Positions 1 through 64,000 of a DNA stretch of 64,000 nucleotides are shown piece by piece. A model generated the notes under the pieces. It ran no database searches, was not told the DNA's origin, and worked only from the letters and a program-made list of their open reading frames with translations. The DNA comes from Tillus elongatus (Eukaryota > Arthropoda > Insecta > Coleoptera > Cleridae). Positions within the stretch are counted from its first letter, which is position 1; every line of letters begins with the position of its first letter. A program made the translations under genes and the position numbers. The DNA lies in NCBI GenBank assembly GCA_964006375.1, contig OZ023267.1:25087239-25151238 (forward strand). The letters run 5' to 3'.

Positions 1-179
1 AATTATTTTTCACGATAATGTGAAATAACTTTTTTTCACAATAACTTAGACATTTATTATTAGCAACACTTCACAAAATATCTTCCAAAAATGATATATT
101 CAAAAACACAAAAATAATTTTCATATTATTTTTTTCACGATAATTTGCCAAAAAATTCATAATCTTCAAATTACATATA

Positions 180-532
<353 letters not shown>

Positions 533-808
533 AGTTGTGATCATTTTTGCCCTATCTGCGCAGTAATTATTTCGTTTCTCTCTTATTGACCAAGTACCTC
601 CTAAATTAAAAAAATTTACCTCGCTGGGAGCATCTACTGAAAGTGAAGACCACACGTCAGTCACAAATATTAACAGGTTATCGTTTTATTAGGCCCAAGA
701 GCCAAACAAATTAGGATTGACCTTGTTTGTTTACATTTTTGATTTATCATTATGAAAAGTAATATAACTATCACTTTGTATGCTTTTATTTTTATTTTGT
801 TGTTTTAG

Positions 809-8909
<8,101 letters not shown>

Positions 8910-8980
8910 TAATGCTTACTACAAAAATAGCATCAGTCGTTAGGTCTAAAATGTTTAAGATTCAATTATTGAAAAAGTTT

Positions 8981-9019
8981 AATAAACTGTTAAAGTAACT
9001 GCAGGGTATTTGCAATAAA
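8981..9019 (+). promoter_or_regulatory. Polyadenylation signals of the esterase gene
   Basis: Two AATAAA hexamers follow the esterase stop, at 8981-8986 and 9014-9019, giving a 3' UTR of roughly 100-140 nt. Which is used cannot be told from sequence. Confidence 0.6.
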
Positions 9020-9084
9020 ATGTTATTTACTTTTACTGATTTTCATAATGTGAAATTTTATAAACTTATGACAAACTAATAGGC

Positions 9085-9386
9085 ATACTCTGGTAAACCC
9101 ACTCCATGTTCTGCTTAGTCAAAATCCAGAATTCCGTCCCATACATTACCACACGATATACGTACGACTTGATAAACTTTTGCGTTATGTCCAATTTAAA
9201 ATATTTTTGTTGGTATTTTGTCTATTGGATGCTAGCTTTGCCATAGCAATCCCTCTTTTAGGATCTTTACTACTTTCTCCAATAATCCTAATAATACTCC
9301 CAAAGTACGTAAACATTTCCACTTGTTCAAGTTTTTGGCCGTTTAGATTTACATTCGGTTTCGCAGTCCTATACTTACCTACCATC
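9085..9386 (-). pseudogene. RTE-like reverse transcriptase C-terminal fragment
   Basis: The - strand encodes LNGQKLEQVEMFTYFGSII, an AKLASNRQNTNKNIL stretch and, further on, VVMYGTEFWILTKQNMEW. This is the segment just after the reverse transcriptase domain in RTE-type elements. It abuts the truncated esterase exon copy exactly at 9386/9387, so it marks the left breakpoint of the duplicate. Confidence 0.75.
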
Positions 9387-9698
9387 ATTCGTACCCATTG
9401 TGGAAAAGTCATCAGTTCAAGATGCTTTCATAACTGATGAACCGTTTGATTTGATGTTACCAGGAAGATATAATCAAGTACCTGTAATGATATGCTACAC
9501 TTCCAAAGTTATTCTTTTCCATTTTTCAAGGAAATCAAGCTTCTAGACGTAGATCTTGATGTAGAGAAGCTGTTGGAGCTTCCACCCTACATAAAAATTG
9601 ATAAAAATTCTAAAGAATACAAAGATTTGTGTAGTAAAATAAAACAGTTGTATTTTGGAAGTGGAGAAATAGTTGTTCCATCGGATGGCTATTATGAT
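9387..9698 (+). pseudogene. Broken duplicate of the esterase Glu exon
   Basis: It is nearly identical to 835-1150 but lacks the first 26 nt of the exon and its acceptor. It also has a 4-nt deletion near 9507 (TTCCAAAGTTATT where the intact exon has TTCCAAAGAAAGTTATT). That deletion removes the catalytic Glu codon and shifts the frame. The donor GTAAGT at 9699 is kept. No downstream exon copy follows, so it cannot be a working gene part. Confidence 0.88.
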
Positions 9699-9759
9699 GT
9701 AAGTATCTTGCATATTTAGAAGAAAGTATAAATAGTCTGTTCATCCTTAATATTTTCAC

Positions 9760-10369
9760 GTTCCTCAGGGTTTCCCACTGTTAACTAACAAAACAAAGCT
9801 TTTTAAACTACTAATTTGATACACTGCTTGGTCACGAACTGTATCGGCAAACATATTTTCGTGGATTCCAAAAATAACAACATTAGTCTTTTTCCTCTGT
9901 CTTTCTTCAAATTCAAAGAGGGTAGTGTCCATATCAGTGGGTGCTGCGAGCCGATCACTAGCATAATTTTTACACGTAGACTGTAAGACGCATAGATTGA
10001 CTTCAATTCAATTATTTGGTTCTGGTGTTCTTGCAACGTATCAGAATGCGTAGAAACCTCCGCGCTGCATCTGTCAACTGCCCCCCTTAGTGAATAATGT
10101 GCCGCCACTTTGCAAACGTGGTTTAGTTTTATTTGATTTAGCTCATGAAGGATGACTTTTATGTGGGCCAACGTGACTGTATCAGTATTGGGCTTAAAGA
10201 CCGATACAGCAGATTCTTCAGCAGTACATCTACGTTGCTTCCGCACCAGACTAGATTTCGGGCAACACCAAGATTTAGACTTATCCAAAATGTAATTTAT
10301 ATTTTGATATAATTTTGACACGATAACTTCACATACCTTCCGTGAAACAAACCAAACCATAATGTGCAT
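9760..10369 (-). pseudogene. Non-LTR retrotransposon ORF1-like fragment, copy 2
   Basis: This is the duplicate of 1200-1820, with the same KVCEVIVSKLY start, EHQNQIIELKSIYAS stretch and frameshift. The shared frameshift shows that the fragment was already dead when the block duplicated. One cysteine neighbourhood has changed (CCPKSSL here, FCPKCTL in copy 1). Confidence 0.6.
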
Positions 10370-10442
10370 TCAATTTTATGTTGGTTGGCGTTAATCTGCA
10401 AAGTACAGACCTGGCAAATTCCAGACATTTTAAACGTATTTA

Positions 10443-12196
<1,754 letters not shown>

Positions 12197-12690
12197 TATT
12201 TTTTATATTTTAGCTAACTGATAATGTTTAAAATTAAAATACGTAGTCATTCGCCTCCCAAATTATCAGTCCACAGTCACCCACCCCAAGGCAAAAAGTG
12301 TACAAAGCTGATAACGGTCTTTACAAGAGAATATACACAACGAATAAATAATCGGATGGTGATTCAAAGTTCTGCTGCGATACAAGTAAATGGAGATTAA
12401 ATTTCACTTACACCGAAGTAAACTTTAGTTGCCGAAATAACAGAAAGTTACAGAATTTATTTCAACCTACAACTCGAACAAATACTGACTTAAAGCAGGA
12501 CCCAGTTTAAATACGTATCGGGTAAACGATATGAGTTGATGAGTTCATGTGGCATACAAATGATAATAGTGACCATATAAACAGATTATTTAATTAACCA
12601 GAAAATGACTTTTTTATCACAATTTAATTTGTAAAATATTCAATAGAAACTCTTATAACAGTAATTTGTAATCATTTGACAAATTGAAAT
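12197..12690 (+). repeat. Duplicated block, copy B (right part), hAT empty site
   Basis: It matches 1900-2191 and then, without interruption, 6492-6675. It therefore shows the esterase intron before the hAT inserted. The match stops a few bases before the splice acceptor of the next esterase exon, where another repeat (12690-12930) begins. Confidence 0.85.
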
Positions 12691-12930
12691 ATCTTCGCCA
12701 TCTTGCAAACAAATTCAAAAAATTTGGTAGTTTTATATCAGCTACTACGGCAAATTGAATGACTTTAACGATTTTTTTCTAGACCTTCCAGTTTTTTTTG
12801 TAATCATAGCCAACTTTGTTATTTCTTATTGGCGCCGTATTGGATTTATACGTGATTAAATAGAGCATAAACAGAGCTTTTCAACCATGTATAACAAGGC
12901 TATCTTTGGATGACGGAAATTTTATACAAT
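12690..12930 (-). repeat. Unclassified dispersed repeat, paired with 17110-17370
   Basis: The stretch from AATTGAAATATCTTCGCCATC to the TCTTTGGATGACGGAAA end is an inverted copy of 17110-17370 (CCGTCATCCAAAGATAG ... CAAGATGGCAAATATC). I see no coding capacity or terminal repeat. Confidence 0.6.
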
Positions 12931-12934
12931 TCAT

Positions 12935-13995
12935 GCCACCAAATCTCAGTCTTGCTTTCTTTCTCATAAGAGATACACCAGCCCTAGACCCATCACAATG
13001 AACAACCAAGTTATTCAAAGTAATGAGTCATTTTCTCTTGTTGGCATTTCTGTGGATCCAAATTTTAATTGGCGCCAACATGTCACATCAATTGCAGACG
13101 CTCTCTAGCACATCCAACCCAGTTCACAGTTACGCACGACAGCACCCTCCACTCAAATATACAATATTCTAAGCCTGTCTCTTTAGCCTAATTATACGAC
13201 GATCGCACACTCATGGAGGGTTCTGTCTCCGTGGATCTCCAAAAAATATTAGACTGGGGAAGTAGAAATCTTGTACAATTCAACCCCACCAAATCTCAGT
13301 CTTGCTTTATATCTCATAAGAGATTCACCAGCCCTAGACCCATCACAATGAACAACCAAGTTATTCAAAGTAATGACCCCTTTTCATTTGTTGGCATTTC
13401 TGTGGATCGAAATCTCACCAACATGTCACATGAATTCCAGAGGAGGCTGCTAAGAAATTAGGTTTCCTCTTCCGGGCTCGCAAATACTTTTCACCAGCTA
13501 ATCTCTATACCTTATGTACTTTACAAATAAGGCCAAACATCGAATACTGCTGCACATCTGGGGTGCAGCTGCCGCTTCTTTACTCGCTATCCTGGACTCC
13601 ATTAAAAGAAAGCTGTACGTCTCATCGGTGACCCTACCCTCACCCAAAGGCTGCCATCCCTTGCCCACTGACGTGCCGTGGGTGACCTCTCTCTCTCTCT
13701 CTTTTATAGATATCTGCTCAGAGGAGCTTTCCTCCTTAGTTCCCCCACCTGCTGCCCCCAACAGATCTACCAGGGGAACAGAGCGAATGCACCCTTTTAC
13801 TGCCCAGGTCACCAGCCAGAGAACATGCCCGCTCTTATTCCCGAGGACTTCCAAGTTGTGGAATTCCTTGCCGGCACATGTTTTTCCTTCTCCTCCGAAC
13901 CTGCAAACCTTCAAGTCCAGCATTAACAAGTTGCCTCTTTCCTCCTTGTCAACACCCACGGTACGATAGTATTTAGGCTGTAAGCTCTCGTGGTG
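12935..13995 (+). mobile_element. Jockey-like non-LTR retrotransposon 3' fragment, rearranged
   Basis: Frames around 13213-13970 encode the segment downstream of reverse transcriptase: DLQKILDWGSRNLVQFNPTK, then TKSQSCF, RPITMNNQVI and SFVGISVD. In shifted frames follow FRARKYFSPANLYTL-like and NIEYCCTSGVQLP-like text, ending LQTFKSSINKLPL. A partial second copy of the NPTKSQ-VGISVD part lies upstream at 12935-13110, so the fragment is internally duplicated. The 3' end is GTGTTGTTGAAATT plus an A run near 14010. Related copies are at 50770-52130 (-) and 63905-64000 (-). Confidence 0.75.
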
Positions 13996-14310
13996 TGTTG
14001 TTGAAATTAAAAAAAAAAGTAAATTTATTAAAAAAAAACAACAGTTTTTCACTTACTTAGCTGTAAAACCAAATCAAACAATTTCTTAAAAATTATCTTT
14101 TATTTATGATACTAAGTTAACAACTGGAACATTATTTGTGACTAAACTCAAAACAAACCAAAAAACTAAAAACCGATGACAAAGCATTTTTTTAATGTAA
14201 ATTAAAGTAAATGTTCAAAAATTCCAGTGGCGTCTCCTGACCAAAATGTTCGGGTGTGCGGTAACGAGTTGCTGTTAGTGGTGGTTTTAAAAATTATTAA
14301 CACTAAATGT

Positions 14311-14410
<100 letters not shown>

Positions 14411-14642
14411 GACCTATATGGGAATGATACGTAGATAAATAAATTAATTTCCCACTGCAACACTAACAAATTAAAAAGTCACTTAAAACTTTAAAACACG
14501 AAAAGAACATGGAATTATTATCAAGCTCTTCTCTTCACACAAATTTGTGTTAGCGTTAGCACTGTCCGGAACGGGGTGAAAACTGTAAACATTAAAAGTA
14601 GTTCAATGTTAATATGGTACTAAATAATAAAATGTGTAAAAA

Positions 14643-15474
<832 letters not shown>

Positions 15475-15959
15475 AATGTATTATAGTCTTTGATTCTAGA
15501 ATACTGTGGTCCAGGCAAGCGCAGTTGTAATGTTTGTAAATAATGCTATCACAACGTTTGTTAAACCGGCGTTCCATTCATTTGTCTTGAGCGGTATTTT
15601 TACCGCTCACTGCAGTGTTAAAACGAATGGTATTTCCTTACTATTTTAAACACATGGGTGGGGGACTGTATTGTATACCAATACAGCTCTGTCGAGTGAA
15701 GTAGTTCGGAAATAACAACGCACACCTAACCCGAATTCATTCCCAGTTGCTATTGACCTACTCATATTTTCTGAATGAAGACGTGGTGCCGACTTCATTC
15801 CAAGTCACTATTAACAGACTATTTATGAAATCAAATAAGTAAATTAAATCGATTGTCATAACATATGTAGTGTATTAAGACTAAGGGAAAAAGAAATAAA
15901 ACATATTTAACTGTGCACATTTTAATTATATTTTAGGGTGTGCGGCGCACACCTAGCTC

Positions 15960-16975
15960 ACTAGGAGAAATCGCCACTGAAAAATTCCACCGTTGTTATT
16001 ACGCACGTACTGCATCGATGAATTAGATACATACATACATCTTTAACCATTTGTCCAGGCATTTCTTCTATGGCTTGAACAATGGCTGCCTCAAACTCTT
16101 CTACCGTATTATGAGTAGTATAATAAACTTTATCCTTTAAATATCCCCAAATGCAAAGATCAGGATGCCTAAGGTCCGGCATGCGTGCAGGCCAGGCGAC
16201 CGGTCATCGATTTGCGGTCCAGTTGCTGATTCAAATAGTCAGTTATAATTCTTGCATTATGTGGAGGTGCTTTATCTTGTTGGAACCACATGTTCGCTAC
16301 ATCTTGAAGTTTGCCGACGTAGTTTTGTAATATTTTAGGATATAATGGTGCAGTCAAATCATTATGAAAAATGTTAAATAGTACATGTCCGTTTATTACT
16401 CTTAGCCATACATTAAAACCCCAGATAACTTGTGTGCACCTCACGATTTAAGAACGGATTTTGGTCGGTCCAATATACGTTGTTGTGTCTGCTGAATATC
16501 TCGCAGTTTGTAAATTTGCTTTTATCAGACCACATAACCTTAAGCGGAAATTAAGGATTTTCTTGGCATTTCTCTACGAACCAATTGTAAAACAATATTC
16601 TCCTTTCTAAGCCACCATCTCGGAGTCCTTGACTAATATGTGTTTTATAACGACAATACTTACTTTTTTTAACTATTATCTAAGCAGTTAATTTAGGCAC
16701 TGCAACATTATTTTCCAGTTGACGAAGAGAGGTACGAAGAATGTCAAGGAGACTTTGCAAAACCACACTTTCCATATTTTCATCAGGCACTCTATTTTGA
16801 TTGCGTTTTTTAAAGGAATCATGGGTAATTAAATTACTTGTAAGCATTCTGAAGATCGATAAACCTGGTTGCCATCTTTCTTGATAGCGCTGAAAGTACA
16901 TATCTTGAGCTCGTCCAGTGTGCCTATGGCACAAAATGAAATAATCATAGATGTTCACTTTTCCCAATTTGAAAA
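15960..16975 (-). pseudogene. DUF4817-type mariner-like transposase relic
   Basis: Read on -, blocks include RYQERWQPGLSIFRM (about 16870), MWFQQDKAPPHNARIITDYL (about 16250-16310, with the catalytic QD and PPH context) and LCIWGYLKDKVYYTT near 16140. This is the DDE core of transposases common in insect genomes, broken by frameshifts. The stretch 15480-15950 holds nothing recognised. Confidence 0.75.
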
Positions 16976-17109
16976 CCTGCCCATATTAAATTTAATTGGT
17001 AGTGTAACTCAAAAAATATCCCATTTATTTGACAGACCTTAAAACACTTAACAGATGAAACCTAATAAATGACAAAGTTTTGACAGATAGTTAAATAGCT
17101 ATGATAACA

Positions 17110-17370
17110 AGTTTAAGTTTACATTTTCCGTCATCCAAAGATAGGTTTGTTATACAAGGCTAAAAAGGTCTATTTATCATCTCTTTAATGACGTAAAAAT
17201 CCAATATGGCGGCCATAAGAAATAACAAAGTTGGCTATGGCTACAATAAACTAGAAGTCCTAGAAAAAATCGTTAAGGTCATCAGATTGGCAATCGAAAC
17301 TAAGACACAACTACCAAATTTTATTGAATTTGTTTACAAGATGGCAAATATCTTTCAATTTTTCGAAAAA
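17110..17370 (+). repeat. Unclassified dispersed repeat, inverted partner of 12690-12930
   Basis: The stretch contains AATATGGCGGCCATAAGAAA and GTTGGCTATGGCTACAA, matching 12690-12930 on the other strand. The short open frame at 17206 comes from the repeat and resembles no known protein. Confidence 0.55.
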
Positions 17371-17559
17371 CATTATTTTTTGGTTTTTGCTCGATATTTT
17401 GAAAACCCATATAGATATTTTCAATTTAGATACAGAATCTGATTGGGCACTGGATAGCGCAACTTTTTTCCTATCTAACCAAAACTGTATCCCTTACCAT
17501 TTCGGAAATCCCCATGTAGTTACTTTTATCTGGGACACCTGTATGCTCAGAATATAATA

Positions 17560-18005
17560 AGGGAAATACAAAACACTGCTCACTTTCTTGAACGCCAATA
17601 CACACACATTATGTTCATTTGGGTACCCTTACACTCTGGCATTATAGGCAATGAGCTGGCAGATACTGCTGCTGAAAGGGTGGTAACGGAAGGCATGACA
17701 GTAAGAAGTCACTACTACAAACTATTAAGATCACACATTAAAGCAGTAATTTACGACAAATGGCAAATATGCTGGAATAATCAAACCACCAAGTTGCACG
17801 AACTAGCACCAATACCATTGAAGCATTCCAATCACCTATACTAATTCGTGGGTCTCTGGTCGTTTTGAGAAGACTCCTGATGTGACACACAGCACTTACA
17901 CATAGGTAACTACTGGAACAACAAATTCCACCAGTTTGTGGTACCTGCAATATGAGCCTTTCAGAGTGCAATAAATATAGACTTCAAAGAGGGTTGTTTT
18001 AGGCA
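17560..18005 (+). pseudogene. Retrotransposon RNase H C-terminal fragment
   Basis: HIMFIWVPLHSGIIGNELAD and TAAERVVTEGM (17610-17690) match the end of the RNase H domain in Jockey-type polyproteins (WVPSHxGIxGNExAD). The frame decays after 17840. It lies just beyond the 3' end of the glutamate receptor gene, which runs on the other strand. Confidence 0.75.
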
Positions 18006-18283
18006 AAAATATATCCATGGCGACCCTAGCTACAGCTGTCCCAGAACACAATAAATTTCTTAAAGTCATGTGAACTGTACGAACACGTATAAGTGTCAAC
18101 GCTGTATTGTATCGTTTATTGGCCTAACAACACATATATTATTATCGCACCCATATTGAAATGATTTTCCTACATACTTTTTATATGTCAATGACAGTAG
18201 GAACATAATTTTTTTCTAAAAAAAAATCTGTATTTTTGAAACAGTAATTTATATTTAAAGGATATCTAAAAGTATAATTAAAT

Positions 18284-62938
<44,655 letters not shown>

Positions 62939-63090
62939 CTAAAACAATCTTCATATTTTAGCATTAATTAAAAAGTGGTTAAAAACTGTAACTAAATTGA
63001 ACTATTAAGAACGATAAAATATAATATGGGTACCTATGTGATTTGTAATGTAGTATTATTAAGTACATGATAGCTTAACTTAGCACTTAA

Positions 63091-63595
63091 CAAAGCACAG
63101 GCCAAGAAGAGCGTGTCCAGGTCTCTGCTAGATGACGAATTTTTTACGGCTCAGCCACTCCGACCATTTAGAGACCCATTAAAGAATGGAGCCGTGGAGA
63201 TACACTGGAATAGTGAAAAAACTCTCCATGACAAAGACAGGCCAAAGAGTTTATAATATAACCTTCGCCTAAATCGACAACAAAGCGACTAGGGACGAAC
63301 AGCAGAAATGCTAATCGAATTACAGTGGGTAAATTTACAGGACAAAGCACATGCCAAGAAAGGCGTGTCCAGGCCTCTGATAGATGAAGTTTTTTTACGG
63401 CTCCGCCACTCCTACAATTAAGAGACCCATTAAAGAATGGAGCCGTGGAGAAACACTGTAATAGTGAAAAAACTCTCCATGACAAAGACAGGTCAAAGAG
63501 TTTATAAAAGAACCTTCGCCTAAATCCACAACAAAGCGACTAAGGAGGAACAGCAGAAATGCTAATCGAATTACAGTGGGTAAATTTACAGGACA
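63091..63595. repeat. Two-copy 252-bp tandem repeat
   Basis: CAAAGCACAGGCCAAGAA at 63091 recurs at 63343 with small changes, and the whole 252-bp unit is repeated (shared GAGACCCATTAAAGAATGG and AACAGCAGAAATGCTAATCG). A third partial start may follow at 63594. Translations in any frame resemble no known protein. Confidence 0.85.
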
Positions 63596-63904
63596 CTGCC
63601 GACTCAATAACCACAACACGGTCACATGAGCTTGGCAGAGGAAGAACCATAAATAACCTGCTAAGAGGAAGACTAAACATCACTGTATGTATTGTGCCGA
63701 TAGATTGGAACCTACACCAGGTTGTGAAACCGGATAAAAGGACAGGGTGCTCTTAGGATACACATAGAAGTAAAACATTAGTTCGTAAAGGTCGCGCTGA
63801 CAACATTTCAATTGTCAGTTCCCCACTTTTAATCTAATCTAATCGAGCTCTACTCAGCTCACTCTCTAAATCTAATCCAATTACATAACACCTTTTTCTT
63901 TTTT

Positions 63905-64000
63905 GATTTCAACAACACACCACGAGGGCTTACAGCCTAAATATTATCGTACAGTGGGTGTCGACAAGGAGGAAAGAGGCAACTTGTTAATTCTGGACTT
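63905..64000 (-). mobile_element. Jockey-like retrotransposon 3' end, runs off the window
   Basis: AACAACACACCACGAGGGCT and GTGTCGACAAGGAGGAAAGA match the 3' end of the element at 50770-52130 in the same orientation; the rest lies beyond 64000. Confidence 0.75.

Noticed and set aside
9387..9698. A second working esterase gene
   Set aside because: The exon lacks its start and acceptor, has a 4-nt deletion at the catalytic Glu and has no downstream exons.
13498..14052. 184-codon - strand ORF
   Set aside because: Antisense of a Jockey-like retrotransposon fragment whose + strand carries the recognisable domains.

Overview
The window is eukaryotic nuclear DNA from an arthropod, almost certainly an insect. 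It is AT-rich, intron-rich and packed with insect-type transposons: Jockey/R1-like and RTE-like non-LTR elements, Penelope-like fragments, hAT, Tc1 and DUF4817-type mariner relatives. One retroelement ends in CCTAA units, the insect telomere motif. The order cannot be fixed from sequence alone; a beetle-like genome is only a guess.

Three host genes can be supported. (1) On the + strand at the left are the last three exons of a type-B carboxylesterase (809-1150, 6681-6828, 8617-8909). The reading frame is continuous and the catalytic Glu and His are present; the N-terminal part with the nucleophilic Ser lies left of the window. (2) On the - strand, 11 exons from 62938 down to 18284 join in frame into 654 residues of a kainate-type ionotropic glutamate receptor. 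They cover the end of the amino-terminal domain, both halves of the ligand-binding domain, M1, the pore loop, M3, M4 and an acidic tail; the 5' exons lie beyond the right edge. (3) An uninterrupted - strand ORF (37207-38388) inside a 16.7-kb receptor intron encodes a mitochondrial-type malate dehydrogenase. It keeps the NAD fold but has lost the catalytic His and two substrate arginines, so it looks like a pseudoenzyme retrogene.

Layout: 1-9.0 kb, esterase 3' half with a hAT transposon and a dead Tc1 copy in its introns. 9.1-12.7 kb, a second, broken copy of one esterase exon and its intron, which acts as an empty site for the hAT and a filled site for a Helitron-like repeat. 12.7-18.2 kb, decayed retroelements and a transposase relic. 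18.3-64 kb, the receptor gene, whose introns hold most of the repeats, two unusual tandem arrays, foldback elements and the nested malate dehydrogenase-like gene.

The commonest repeat is a family starting TC(T/G)GGACGCAGCAAG, with an internal (TA)n array and a terminal hairpin ending CTAA. I interpret it as a non-autonomous Helentron/Helitron-like family. The three genes have no evident functional link; they are neighbours or nested. The best leads are the malate dehydrogenase-like pseudoenzyme, a roughly 100-unit heptamer array whose unit drifts along its length, a hammerhead-like motif near Penelope debris, and a minisatellite made from reverse-transcriptase coding sequence.
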